A program made the translations under genes and the position numbers. Under the pieces are notes generated by a model. It was not told the origin of the DNA. It saw only the letters and a list, made by a program, of their open reading frames with translations, and made no database searches. 64,000 nucleotides of DNA from Archangiaceae bacterium (lineage in GTDB: Bacteria > Myxococcota > Myxococcia > Myxococcales > Myxococcaceae), in contig JADJNS010000029.1 of the NCBI GenBank assembly GCA_016714225.1, positions 62,001-126,000 on the forward strand. Direction: 5' to 3'. Below, one piece after another: positions 17,417 to 26,586 of the stretch (within the stretch, counting starts at the first letter, position 1; every line of letters begins with the position of its first letter).

Positions 17417-19624
17417 GTGAGCCGTGGGAGGCCGACGCCGCCGCCCTGCGCGCCGCGCCGCCGAAGCACCTCTTGTTTCTGTGCGTCGCGAACTCGGCGC
17501 GCAGCCAGCTGGCCGAGGGCATCGCTCGGGCGCTGGCACCGGCAGGGGTGAAGGTCTCATCTGCCGGGTCGGCGCCCTCGAAGGTCAACCCGCTGGCGGT
17601 CGCCGCCCTCGCCGAGCTCGGCATCGACGGCTCGAAGCAGTACTCGAAGCACGTCGCCGACATTCCACCGGCAGACGTCGACGTCGTCATCACCCTCTGC
17701 GCCGAAGAAGAGTGCCCGGTGTTCCTCGGCCAGGCGAGGCGGCTCCATTGGAGCCTGCCCGACCCCGGCGCCGCTCAGGGCGACGAGGCCGCCCGGCTGG
17801 CCGCGTTTCGCAGCGTGAGAGACGAGCTCAGCCGCCGCCTCGCTCGCGTCTTCAGCCCCGGGTTCCTGCTCGAGCCCACCCGGTACCTGTTCTTCACCGG
17901 CAAGGGTGGGGTGGGCAAGACCTCGCTGTCGGCGGCGACCGCCCTCGCCCTCTCCGACCAGGGCAAGAAGGTGCTGCTGGTCAGCACCGACTCGGCGTCG
18001 AACCTCGACGAGATGCTCGGCGTCGAGCTGCGCAACCAGCCGGTGGCGGTGCCGGGGGTGCCAGGGTTGTCGGTGCTCAACGTCGACCCCGACGCCGCTG
18101 CCGAGGCCTATCGGGTTCGGGTGCTCGCCCAGCTCGGCCCCGCAGCGACCGACCGAGCGCGAGACGGTTCGAGAGCAGCTCTCGGGCGCCTGCACCACCG
18201 AGATCGCCGCCTTCGACGAGTTCGCCGGGCTGCTGGCCGACGCTCCCGCCGGGTTCGACCACGTGGTCTTCGACACCGCCCCGACGGGCCACACCTTGCG
18301 CCTGCTCAGCCTTCCGAAGGCGTGGGCGGGCTTTCTCGAGGGCAACGACCGTGGCGCGTCGTGCCTGGGGCCCCACTCGGGCCTGAAGCTGCAAGAGGCC
18401 CGCTTCGGCCGCGCGCTCGCCGCGCTCTCGGACCCGGCCCGCACCACGGTGGTGCTGGTCACCACTCCCGAAGAACGCTCGCTCGGCGAGGCGGGTCGCA
18501 CCGCGCGCGAGCTCGCGGCGCTCGGCATCGCGCACCAGCGGCTGGCGATCAACGGCGTGTTTCACCCGAGCGACCCTTCTGACGCGGTGGCCGCCGCGCT
18601 CGAGCGTCAGCAGCGGGCCGTCACCACCCGGCTCCCCGAGCCGCTGCAGCTCCTACCGCGCGACGAGGTGCCGCTCAGGCCGTTCGACACCGTCGGCATC
18701 GCCGCGCTCCGCGCGCTGCTCCGCCCGGGCGCCGTGCTCTCGCCCAGGCCCGCAGCCGATGCGCGCGCCCAGCTGCGCCTCGACCCGCTCTCGGCGCTCG
18801 TCGACCAGCTGGCCGAGCAGCAGCAGGGGCTGGTGATGGTGATGGGCAAGGGGGGAGTGGGAAAGACGACCATCGCCGCCGCGCTCGCGGTCGAGCTCAC
18901 CCGGCGCGGGCTCGAGGTTCACCTCTCGACCACCGACCCGGCGGCGCACCTGGTCGAGACCCTGGCCGGCGACGTTCCCGGGCTCGAGGTCAGCCGAATC
19001 GACCCGGCCGTCGAGACCCGCGCCTACGTCGAGAAGATCATGGCGACGAAGGGGCGCGACCTCGACGCCCAGGGCAGACAGCTGCTGCGCGAGGACCTTC
19101 GCTCGCCCTGTACCGAAGAGGTCGCGGTGTTCCACGCGTTCTCGCGGGTCATCAGCGAGTCGCGCCGGCGCCTGGTGGTGCTCGACACCGCGCCCACCGG
19201 GCACTCACTGCTGCTGATGGACGCGACCGGCGCCTACCACCGGCAGGCGCTGCGAGACCTCGGCCCGGGCCTCAACCCGGCGCGGCTCACCACGCCGCTG
19301 ATGCGGCTGCAGGACCCCGCGCTCACCCGGGTGGTCATCGTCACCCTGGCAGAGACCACGCCCGTGTCTCAGGCCGCAGCGCTGCAAGAAGATCTGCGCC
19401 GCGCCAGGGTCGAGCCCTTCGCCTGGGTGGTCAATCGCAGCTTGTCGGCGGCGGGTGCCCGCGACCCGCTGCTCGCCGCCCGACTCGCCGGCGAGCGACG
19501 CCAGCTCGAGCGCATCGCCGGCGGCCTCGCCCGGCGGGTGTTCGTGGTGCCCTGGCTGCTCGCCCCCCCGGTCGGAGCCGCGGCGCTCGGCGCCCTGGCG
19601 CAGTCACCCGAGCCGGCGAGCTGA
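17413..19624 (+). CDS. arsA: ArsC-ArsA fusion: arsenate reductase plus two-domain arsenite ATPase (frameshift near 18154)
   Basis: The N-terminal ~135 residues are a low-molecular-weight-phosphatase-type arsenate reductase: P-loop FLCVANSARSQLAEG (C-x5-R) plus the CAEEECP cysteines used by thioredoxin-coupled ArsC. It continues without a stop into ArsA with two ATPase halves, TGKGGVGKTS at about residue 158 and GKGGVGKTT in the second half. Both halves keep DTAPTGH. Cysteines matching the three As(III)/Sb(III)-binding residues of E. coli ArsA are present (SGACTTEIAAF, ASCLGP, RSPCTEEVAVF). The frame moves by +1 near 18150-18155 (in a GACCGACC tandem); without the extra base the protein would be about 736 residues. 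It would reduce arsenate and energise Acr3 in one polypeptide. Confidence 0.85.
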
Positions 19625-19666
19625 AGGTCGCCCAGCCGCGCGTTCTGCCTTTGAAGCCGGGCGGCG

Positions 19667-21172
19667 CTACTGCAGCGTGTACGTGTTGACCGGCAGGTTG
19701 GTCTGGTAGTCGTACTGGGTAATCTTGAAGTGCCCGCTCGGCTGCTGCGCCACGATGGCGTAGCCGTAGTTCGCCGAGGTGTGAATCGGCGCTCCGCCCA
19801 CCCCTTCCACCAGCTGCTTCTTCGCGCTCGAGAAGTTCACGGTGTGAATGTGGCCCACCAGCAGCCCGGTGTAGTCGGCGGCCCTGATGACCGGGTCCAT
19901 CTGCGCGTTGCACGGGCCGTCAGAGCCCAGCGGGTGGTGGCGCACGATGAACGTGTGGGTGGTCGGCTTCGCCAGCTCGGCGCGCAGCCAGCTGAGCTGC
20001 GCCGCGTTCCACCAGTTGCACGCGGTGATGATGAACTTGGCTGTCCACTGGCCGCCGCTGTCGTCTACCCGAAACGAGTAGTACGGCACGCTGTAGCCCA
20101 GCGGGCGAACCAGGTTGTTCATGTACGCGGTGCGGTTGTTGCTCGCTCCGGTCGGGCAGTTGCCGCCGGTGCCGCACTCGTGGTTGCCCATCGACGCGAA
20201 CACGGTGCCCGAGTAGTTCGCCCGCGCCGTCATGTAGTAGCCGATCTGCGTGGGGCCCTCGTTGCCCGCGCCGCCGGCGAACTGGTAGTCGTTCGTCGCC
20301 ACCACGAACTGCACCTTCGGCCGGTGGGCCTCGAGGTCCTGGTAGATTTTCGAGATGATGGCCCGCGGGTAGTGCGAGGTGTCGTTGCTGCCCGGCGGCC
20401 GCGTGTCGCCCACCACCGCGAACAGCAACCGGGGCACGAAGCCGCCGTCGGGCTTCACCCCGATGGCCACGCCGCCGCCGCCCGCGCCGCCCGCGCCGCC
20501 CGCGCCGCCCGCGCCACCGCCGCTGCCTCCGCCTGCTCCACCGCCTGCACCACCGCAGCCCGTCGGCGCAGCAGCCTGACAGAGGCAACCCACGTTCTGG
20601 CACCACTGGCCCCCGCTGCAGCCGTTGTCTTGACAGTCGCTGGTGCCGCTGCACGCGTGGCAGCACGAGGCGGTGGTCGGCGCGTCGTAGTCGTCGCAGC
20701 CGCCGTCACCCGGGCTCGAGCCCTCGGAGCACTCTCCCACCACCACGTCGCAGGTGGTGCCGTTGGGGCACACCCCGCAGCCCACCGCGCCACAGGTGCC
20801 GCTGTTCGGCACGCACGCCTGCACCGGGCTGCCCTCGTCGGTGACCAGCGAGAGGCAGCTCTCGTCGCTCTTGCACCCCGCCGTACCCGAGCCACACCGC
20901 GCCGCGCAGAAGTCGCCGCCCGCGTACTGCAGGCAGCTCGCCCCGGTCGCGCAGTCGCCGTCGACCACGCAGGGCTTGCAGCTCCCGCTGTCGACGCCCG
21001 CGTCGGTCTCGGCGTCGCCACCGCCCGCTCCACCGCCGGCCGCCGAGCCACCGCCGGTCGGCCCGCTGCACTGGGCGCCGGTGCACGGGCTCACCGGGGG
21101 GCTGCACCCCGCGGCGAACGCGAGGAAGAGTGAAGACAGCGCTGAGAGCTGCAGGCGGCGAGGGCAGGGCAT
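19667..21172 (-). CDS. Secreted metallophosphoesterase lipoprotein with Cys-rich domain
   Basis: 501 residues from MPCPRRLQLSALSSLFLAF, lipobox at about Cys 23 (AAGC). The first half is Cys-rich with EGF/Dickkopf-like spacing (CKPCVVDGDCATGASCLQY, CGVCPNGTTC, CCHACSGTSDCQ) and a Gly/Ala linker (GGGAGGGSGGGAGGAGG). The second half is a calcineurin-like phosphoesterase: LLFAVVGDTRPPG (D metal ligand), GNHECG, IVRHHPLGSDGP and GHIHTVNF. The second metal motif is GTGGxx-less and reads VVATNDYQFAG rather than GDxx, so one ligand may be altered. It is anchored to the outer membrane and probably acts on surface or environmental phosphoesters. Convergent with arsA. Confidence 0.85.
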   Translation of the reverse strand: MPCPRRLQLSALSSLFLAFAAGCSPPVSPCTGAQCSGPTGGGSAAGGGAGGGDAETDAGVDSGSCKPCVVDGDCATGASCLQYAGGDFCAARCGSGTAGCKSDESCLSLVTDEGSPVQACVPNSGTCGAVGCGVCPNGTTCDVVVGECSEGSSPGDGGCDDYDAPTTASCCHACSGTSDCQDNGCSGGQWCQNVGCLCQAAAPTGCGGAGGGAGGGSGGGAGGAGGAGGAGGGGVAIGVKPDGGFVPRLLFAVVGDTRPPGSNDTSHYPRAIISKIYQDLEAHRPKVQFVVATNDYQFAGGAGNEGPTQIGYYMTARANYSGTVFASMGNHECGTGGNCPTGASNNRTAYMNNLVRPLGYSVPYYSFRVDDSGGQWTAKFIITACNWWNAAQLSWLRAELAKPTTHTFIVRHHPLGSDGPCNAQMDPVIRAADYTGLLVGHIHTVNFSSAKKQLVEGVGGAPIHTSANYGYAIVAQQPSGHFKITQYDYQTNLPVNTYTLQ

Positions 21173-21263
21173 TTCGAAGCCTTTCGAGGGAAGGCTCGAA
21201 TGACGCACGTGCGCGCCCGTCGCAAGCCGGCCCTCGCCCCGCCGCCATGGGCAGGTGACACCC

Positions 21264-22841
21264 CTACTTCGACGAGCCCGGCGCCGCGGCCGAGGTGCGG
21301 TGGGCGGCGCAGCCCTTGGGCAGCGTGTAGAGGTACGTGCCCAGCTCGTCGCGCCAGTACTCTCCGCCCAGCGGCCAGTACGCCTCGTCTTCGTCGACCT
21401 CGCGCGAGAACTCGTACTGCACCAGTTGGTCGGCGGCCGCCGTCTTGCCCGCCAGCTGCGCCTCGAGCGGAGTCTTCTCGCGCTCGAGCACCTCGAAGCG
21501 AATGCGCAGCGCATCGGCCAGCAGGTGGTCGAGCTCGACGGCCTCGAGCTCGAGGCGGGCGCGCGCCACGGCTCCGGCCCGCGCCTTGAGCTCGGTGCGC
21601 CGGGCCTTCAGCGCGGCTTCCAGCTCTTGCGCCAGGGCCGAGTACCGCAGCGCATCGGGCGAGCGCGAGAGCCGGTCGAGCTCGGCCTCGAGCTCGGAGA
21701 TCGACGTGCTCGCCGAGGCGACCTCGGGCTGCGACAGCGCCAGCCGCAGAATGCGGCGCATCGGCCCCGCGCCCGACTCGAGGCGGTCGTACAGCGCCTC
21801 GGGGTCGACGCCCGCGGCGAGCAGCTCCTTGAGCACCTCGCGCACCGGGCGGTACTCGCCCTCGAACGCGTCGAGCACCGCCTTCGCCTCGGGGAAGCCG
21901 CAGTTCTCGTAGAGCACGATGGCGCGAATGATGAAGCTCTCGGGCTGGTACTTGCCCGCGAAGTAGGGCGAGGCGAGCGTCACCAGGTTGCCGAGCGCGC
22001 GCTCGTCGTCGCCGAGCCGGTAGTGCGCCCACGACGACTCGAACAGCGCGTCGGCCCACTGCGCCGACCCACGGGGAACCTTCGCGTAGTACGCCGCCGC
22101 ATAGCGGTCTTGCTTCTGCGCGTAGGCGGTGCGGGCCAGCTGCATCAGCGCCAGCTCGCGCACCGCGCGCACCTCGGCGTCGGCATCGGCGCCAGAGGTG
22201 AGCCGCAGCACCTGCTTGAAGCCCGCCACCGCGTCGGCCAGCCGATCGTCGTGCAGGTCGACGGTCGCTTCGAGCAGCTTCGCGCGCGCCCCGAAGGGGT
22301 CGCTCGCCGGCACCTGCCGGGTGAGCTTGCGCACCTCGTCGAGCTCGGCCCGCGCGTCGGGCCGGCCGGCCAGCTCGAGCGACTGCGCCAGCGCTGCGTG
22401 GTGCCGCGCCAGCAGCACGTACAGCTCGCTGCGGTACCGCTCGGGGAAGTCGGCGAGCGGCTGCCGTGCCAGCTCGGCGGCCAGCAGCGACTGCCCGCGG
22501 GTCTTTCGGCTGATGAACACCAGCCACTCGAGCGCCTTGGCGAAGTGCCTGGCGCGCGGCCCCGCCGCGAGCACCACCTGGTACTGCAGCAGCGCCGCGT
22601 GGAACAGCCCCATGCGGTAGAGCCCCTTCGCGGCGATCATGCGCGCCTCGAGCGCCACCTCGGGGTTCGGGCTCTGCAGCTGGTCGGCGGCGGCCACGGC
22701 CGCTCCCGCGTAGTCGTCGCGCGCCAGCAGCTCGGCCGCCGGCTGCAGCTCGGGCAGCGCATCGCCCCAGCTCGGGCCAGCCGACAGCACCACCGCCAGC
22801 ACGGCGCCCACGCCCAGACCGAATCGAGACCGCGTGCTCAT
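21264..22841 (-). CDS. TPR-rich periplasmic protein, probable gliding-motility component (GltC-like)
   Basis: 525 residues with a signal peptide (MSTRSRFGLGVGAVLAVVLSAGPSWG). It consists mainly of helical TPR-like pairs (EVALEARMIAAKGLYRMGLFHAALLQYQ, FESSWAHYRLGDDERALGNL type), then a coiled-coil stretch with many Glu/Arg/Ala residues at about 400-470. It is the last gene of a tightly overlapping cluster containing three beta-barrel proteins and homologues of CglB, CglC and CglF. In Myxococcus xanthus the periplasmic TPR protein encoded with the GltA/GltB/GltK outer-membrane proteins is GltC, so this is the likely counterpart, linking the outer-membrane gliding complex to the periplasm. Assignment rests on context more than residue identity. 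Confidence 0.7.
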   Translation of the reverse strand: MSTRSRFGLGVGAVLAVVLSAGPSWGDALPELQPAAELLARDDYAGAAVAAADQLQSPNPEVALEARMIAAKGLYRMGLFHAALLQYQVVLAAGPRARHFAKALEWLVFISRKTRGQSLLAAELARQPLADFPERYRSELYVLLARHHAALAQSLELAGRPDARAELDEVRKLTRQVPASDPFGARAKLLEATVDLHDDRLADAVAGFKQVLRLTSGADADAEVRAVRELALMQLARTAYAQKQDRYAAAYYAKVPRGSAQWADALFESSWAHYRLGDDERALGNLVTLASPYFAGKYQPESFIIRAIVLYENCGFPEAKAVLDAFEGEYRPVREVLKELLAAGVDPEALYDRLESGAGPMRRILRLALSQPEVASASTSISELEAELDRLSRSPDALRYSALAQELEAALKARRTELKARAGAVARARLELEAVELDHLLADALRIRFEVLEREKTPLEAQLAGKTAAADQLVQYEFSREVDEDEAYWPLGGEYWRDELGTYLYTLPKGCAAHRTSAAAPGSSK

Positions 22842-23488
22842 GAGCTCCCTCCACCGATGAAGAAGGCGATGCCGACCTGCAGGAAGAGCTGGTTGCGCAC
22901 CACCGTCGCCGGCACGCCGCTGATCGGCAGGCGCTCGGGGTAGATGACGTCGTCGAGGTCGAGCCGCAGCGCCAGCCAGTGGGTGAGGAAGTAGCGGGCG
23001 CCCAGCCCCGCCTTCGCGCCGGGCGCGAGCGAGAGGCTGCCCGCGCCGTAGCCCACCAGCGCTACGCCCGCGCGCAGGTGAAAGTCGAAGTTCCCGAACG
23101 TCTCGGCGAGAAACGACACCTTCCCGTAGAACGGAGCGAGCTGCACCTCGGCCCCGGCCAGGAACCCCAGGCTCCCCGGGGTGAGGCCCTGCAGCTGCTC
23201 GGCGGTCGCCGCCGCGCACCCGGCCTCGTCGCACAGGTGCACCGCGCCCGCCGCCCGGGTGATGGCGTAGCCGCCGAAGCCGCCCAGCGAGAGCCAGTCG
23301 GTGAAGTGCCACGCCGCCTCGAGCCCCACCACGTACTTGCGGTAGTACGCGTCGCGCAGCGAGAACGCGGCGAGCGGCTCGAGCTCGAAGCGGCCCGCCT
23401 TGAAGGTGACGTCGCCCACCACCGGCGGCAGCGCGCGGTCGGCGGCGAGCGGCGCCGCGGCCAGCGCGAGCAAGAGCAGCGAGGTCAT
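22838..23488 (-). CDS. Outer-membrane beta-barrel protein of the gliding cluster (GltA/GltB-like)
   Basis: 216 residues with a short signal peptide (MTSLLLLALAAAPLAA). The body is alternating amphipathic strands ending in an aromatic residue (VGIAFFIGGGSS), typical of the myxobacterial OMP-beta-barrel family. It contains APFYGKVSFLAETFGNFDFH, closely parallel to SPFYGKLAAGDSILYLDAF in the neighbouring upstream barrel, so the two are paralogues. It has a Cys pair (LCDEAGC) in an apparent loop. It overlaps genes on both sides by 4 bp. Predicted to be part of the outer-membrane platform of the Agl-Glt gliding complex. Confidence 0.75.
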   Translation of the reverse strand: MTSLLLLALAAAPLAADRALPPVVGDVTFKAGRFELEPLAAFSLRDAYYRKYVVGLEAAWHFTDWLSLGGFGGYAITRAAGAVHLCDEAGCAAATAEQLQGLTPGSLGFLAGAEVQLAPFYGKVSFLAETFGNFDFHLRAGVALVGYGAGSLSLAPGAKAGLGARYFLTHWLALRLDLDDVIYPERLPISGVPATVVRNQLFLQVGIAFFIGGGSS

Positions 23489-24230
23489 GACGCACCTCCG
23501 TCGCTGCGCGCGGGCAAGAAGACCGAGACGCCGAGCGTGAACAGGGTCAGGTTCTGCAAGAGGCCCAGCTGGGTGCCCGCCGCCGGAGCGCTATACGTGG
23601 TGTTGAGCACGCTCACCGACACCGCCAGCCACTGGGTGAGGGCCAGCCGCACGCCACCCCCGAGCTCGAACGCGAAGCCGGGCCTGGGCACGCCCACCGC
23701 CCCAGGCCCGAGGTGATGAACGCGTCGAGGTACAGAATCGAGTCGCCCGCCGCGAGCTTGCCGTAGAACGGGCTCCACTCGACCTCGGCCAGCGCGTGCC
23801 AGACCGGGTGGGTGGCCAGCACCGCGCTCTGCAGGTTGGCCCGCGCGATGCGGGCGTCGTCATCGACCAGCGTGCCCAGGTACCCGCCGCGCACGCCCAC
23901 CGCCAGGCGCTCGCGCAGGTAGCCGTGCACCGCGAGGCCGGCCGCGAGGTTGGTGAAGAACGCGTCGTTGATCGACACGCTGCCCAGCGCGGTGAGCGCC
24001 ACGCGGCCGCGCTTGCTGAACGCCGGCGCGACGCTGCGCACCCGGTCGCGCACGAAGCCCGCCTCGGCGGGCGCGTCGGCCCCAGCGGCGGGGGCGGGGG
24101 CCGCCTCGACTGCCGCCGCCTTCTGCTTCGGCGCCACCACGTCGTCGGTCGGCTCGGGGTCGGTCTCGGCGGCGCCGGCGGCGCTCGCGAACACAAGGCT
24201 GCACAGCAACAGGGCTCTCACGAGAAACAT
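23485..24230 (-). CDS. Outer-membrane beta-barrel protein of the gliding cluster (GltA/GltB-like), frameshift at ~23700
   Basis: Signal peptide MFLVRALLLCSLVFASAAGA, an Ala/Pro-rich linker (about residues 25-60), then an OMP-type barrel including SPFYGKLAAGDSILYLDAF, the same block as in the next gene. The frame breaks at DAFITSGLG: restoring one G in the run at 23700-23703 joins it to VGVPRPGFAFELGGGVRLAL and the C-terminal strands ending at 23485. The intact protein would be about 248 residues. A single missing base in a C/G run inside a conserved operon points to a sequencing error. Its predicted 3' end overlaps the next gene by 4 bp (ATGA-like), as elsewhere in the cluster. Confidence 0.75.
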
Positions 24231-24236
24231 CCCCTT

Positions 24237-24800
24237 TCAGAACGTGAAGCGCAGGTTCGGCATCACCGAGCCGCCGAAGACGCCGCGGGTCGGCCACCAA
24301 TGCGGAGCGACCTCGAGGCCGATGGAGAAGCCCTTCAGGTGCGCGCGGTACTCGACCCCCAGCGCGGCGAAGACGAACAGCCCACCCGAGGTGGCGTGAC
24401 CCGCCGGCCACAGCACCGTCCACCCCGCGCCGGTGCGCGCGTAGAGCCAGACCCGGCGCGCTCCCAGCGCGTCGTCGAAGCCCAGCGCGTTCACCCGCGC
24501 CGACACCCCGGGCGTGAGCGCGGTGAGGTCGCTGCCCTCGGCGGCCCCGGTGCCGGCCGCGCTGCCGCCGCCGCGGTGGGTCGAGGCCAGCGCGAACAGC
24601 GAGACGCTCACGCGCTCGTGCAGCGCCAGCGCGAGCTCGAGCTGCAGCGCCGGGCCCGCGGTGATGCCCGCGCCGGGGGTGGCGCTGGTCAGCATCGCTC
24701 CGCCCAGCCCGACGTCGAGCTCGGCCGCGGGCGCGCCGACCGCTGCGCCCGGCAGCACCACCAGGCACCCCAGCACCGCCAGACCGAGTAGACGTTTCAT
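24237..24800 (-). CDS. Outer-membrane beta-barrel protein, gliding cluster (CglE/GltH-like candidate)
   Basis: 187 residues from MKRLLGLAVLGCLVVLPGAA (signal peptide; a Cys at 12 is not in a good lipobox). The rest alternates hydrophobic and small residues as in an eight-stranded barrel and ends in VMPNLRFTF with the C-terminal Phe typical of Bam-assembled proteins. Its start overlaps the stop of the CglC homologue (ATGA). The known gliding machinery has three such barrels (GltA, GltB, GltH/CglE); since the other two barrels here are paralogues of each other, this one is the best candidate for CglE/GltH, by elimination. Confidence 0.65.
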   Translation of the reverse strand: MKRLLGLAVLGCLVVLPGAAVGAPAAELDVGLGGAMLTSATPGAGITAGPALQLELALALHERVSVSLFALASTHRGGGSAAGTGAAEGSDLTALTPGVSARVNALGFDDALGARRVWLYARTGAGWTVLWPAGHATSGGLFVFAALGVEYRAHLKGFSIGLEVAPHWWPTRGVFGGSVMPNLRFTF

Positions 24801-25228
24801 TGCGACACCTCGGCGGCGCTGACGCGCACGCAGTAGAGCGGCCACGGCTCTCCACCGAACTGCCGGCACCGCGCCGGCTCGGTGCTGCACAGCGCCTGCA
24901 TGGTGGGGCGGTCGAGCAGCATCGCGCGGCAGCTGAAGCCGGCCGGGCAGTCACCCGACGCGCCTTCGCTCGAGCAGCCGCGGCTGCAGTGGCCCGCCGC
25001 CGCGGCGGCGTTGTCGCCGGTGCGCTGCGCGTCGGCGCCGCGCACGCAGACCTCGGTGCACCCCGGCGCTCCGAACGAGACGTAGTCGGCGCGGGCCAGC
25101 GGCAGCTCGCCCTCGGTGATGGCGACCGGCGCGCCGCCCTGCGGGTCGCGCCGCACCAGGCTGCACGGGTTGCCCACCTCGGTGTTCGAGACGCAGCCCA
25201 CCACCAGCAACAGCCCGAGCGCGCGCAT
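24797..25228 (-). CDS. cglC: Cys-rich lipoprotein, CglC/GltK homologue
   Basis: 143 residues with the lipoprotein signal MRALGLLLVVGC. The mature part has TEVGNPCSLVRRD, DYVSFGAPGCTEVCVRGADA, GHCSRGC and CPAGFSCRAMLL, and a pattern of paired cysteines. This arrangement (EVG-x-x-C-x-L-V, then a D-Y/F-I/V-S-F-G block and CVR-x-AD-A) matches what I recall of the adventurous gliding lipoprotein CglC (also called GltK) of Myxococcus xanthus. It is an outer-membrane lipoprotein of the focal-adhesion complex and can be shared between cells by outer-membrane exchange in that species. It overlaps cglB by one base and the following barrel gene by four. Confidence 0.75.
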   Translation of the reverse strand: MRALGLLLVVGCVSNTEVGNPCSLVRRDPQGGAPVAITEGELPLARADYVSFGAPGCTEVCVRGADAQRTGDNAAAAAGHCSRGCSSEGASGDCPAGFSCRAMLLDRPTMQALCSTEPARCRQFGGEPWPLYCVRVSAAEVSQ

Positions 25229-26338
25229 CACAGCACCTCGACGGTTCGGAAGGTGAGCTGGGCCGGGTCGTCGGGCGTCGACGACTTCAGCCGGTCGCAC
25301 GCCGCGCCCTGGAAGGTGACGTCGCCCGACGCGTACGACCACGCCGCGGGGTCGACCTGCTGCCCGTCGAGCAGCACGCTCAAGAAGCGCGGGTCGGCAG
25401 GCGGCGCGTCGAGCTTCACCACGCACGCCTCGCCGGTGGTCAGCGAGTAGCCGATGGTGGCCAGCGCCGCGGCCAGCTCGACGTCGTTGGTGGCCTGGTA
25501 GTAGCGCAGCTCGCACACGTGGGTGGCCGGGTCGCAGCGGTTGGTGGTGCCGCACTCGGCGTCGGCCCCGCTGGGGCACAGCCGCGGCGCCCCGCCTTCG
25601 CTGGCGATGGCGTTCATCACCAGAGGCCCGGTGCCCTGCAGCGCGTCGGCGCCGAAGCCCACCACCGCCGTCTTCACCCCGCGCTGCCGCAGCTGCCGCA
25701 CCACGTTCACCGTGCCGTCGCGGTCGATGCACGACAGGCGCGCGTTCGACCCGCCGCACTGCGAGGCGATGAAGCTGCAGTCGCACGCGGTGGGGTTGGC
25801 GTCGTAGCTGTTGGGGTTGTCGGGGTTGCAGTTCGGCAGCCCGTCGGTCGCCACCACCACCACGTTCTCGCGCCCCGACTGCAGCGGCATGTAGTCGATC
25901 AGCTTCTTCAGGCTCTCGCCGGTGGGAGTCACGCCGCCCGGCTGGGTGGCCTGCAGCGCGCGGTTGATGCCGTCGGCGTGCGCCTGCAGGTCGGTCGCCG
26001 TGTCGCTCTGCGTCCACAGGTCGACGGCCACGTTGCCCGCGCCGCACGCGTCTCCGGTGGGAAAGGTCATCAGCCCCAGCCGCGCCGCGGTGCCGTGCTC
26101 GGTGAGGTACCGGCCGAACGCGCGGGTGAGCTGCGTCCACCGCGACTCGCCGTTCTCCATGGGGAAGCTCATCGACATCGAGCGATCCACCACCAGCATC
26201 AGGTTCTTTGTACTGCTGGCCCACCACCGTGCGGGCACTCTCGGTGGTGCGAAACGTCACCGGCTCGATGTGCACCAGCTCGTACTCCTGGCACCCCGTC
26301 ACGGCCACCAGCGCAGCGAGCAGCGTGGTCATTCTCAT
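25228..26338 (-). CDS. cglB: CglB homologue: VWA-domain surface lipoprotein adhesin (frameshift at ~26208)
   Basis: The start gives MRMTTLLAALVAVTGCQEYE, a lipoprotein signal. After about 40 residues the frame shifts. Removing one base from the TTT run at 26207-26209 joins VVGQQYK to NLMLVVDRSMSMSFP and a complete von Willebrand A domain (MIDAS-like D-x-S-x-S: DRSMS; ATDGLPNC loop). The C-terminal part is Cys-rich (CDCSFIASQC, CIDRDG, CEL). The intact protein is about 369 residues. CglB is the outer-membrane VWA adhesin that connects the gliding motors to the substratum in myxobacteria. The VWA core, Cys content, lipobox and neighbours all agree with that identity. Confidence 0.8.
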
Positions 26339-26352
26339 CGGTAGTTCCCCTT

Positions 26353-26586
26353 TCACCTGGTGGCGGGCTGACAGCTGCCCGCGACGCAGCTCTGCGACTG
26401 GCACTGCACGTCTTCGGCGCAGCTGCCCCCGAGGGCGACCCGGCCGGGCACGGCGATGCAGGTGCCGGCGCGACACTCCCAGCCGTTGCAGTCGGCGGCG
26501 CTGGCGCAGCGCCCGTCGGCGGTGGCGCCGCACGCGGCCCCGGCGAGCGCGGCGGCGGTCATCAGCAGCGCCCGGGCCCGCCTCAC
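26353..26586 (-). CDS. Small Cys-rich lipoprotein in the gliding cluster
   Basis: 77 residues from a GTG start that overlaps the upstream gene's stop (GTGA). The signal RALLMTAAALAGAACG ends in a lipobox Cys. The ~58-residue mature protein has eight cysteines in C-x5-C-x4-C-x4-C type spacing (CASAADCNGWECRAGTC and CAEDVQCQSQSCVAGSC), two disulfide-knot repeats of the Dickkopf/EGF sort common in myxobacterial surface proteins. Its place between the CglF and CglB homologues suggests a role with the adhesin. I do not know a named homologue. Confidence 0.7.
   Translation of the reverse strand: MRRARALLMTAAALAGAACGATADGRCASAADCNGWECRAGTCIAVPGRVALGGSCAEDVQCQSQSCVAGSCQPATR

Noticed and set aside
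22979..23716. Plus-strand open frames across the gliding cluster
   Set aside because: They mirror coding genes on the minus strand, are Arg/Ala/Gly-rich, and have no domain or ribosome site.
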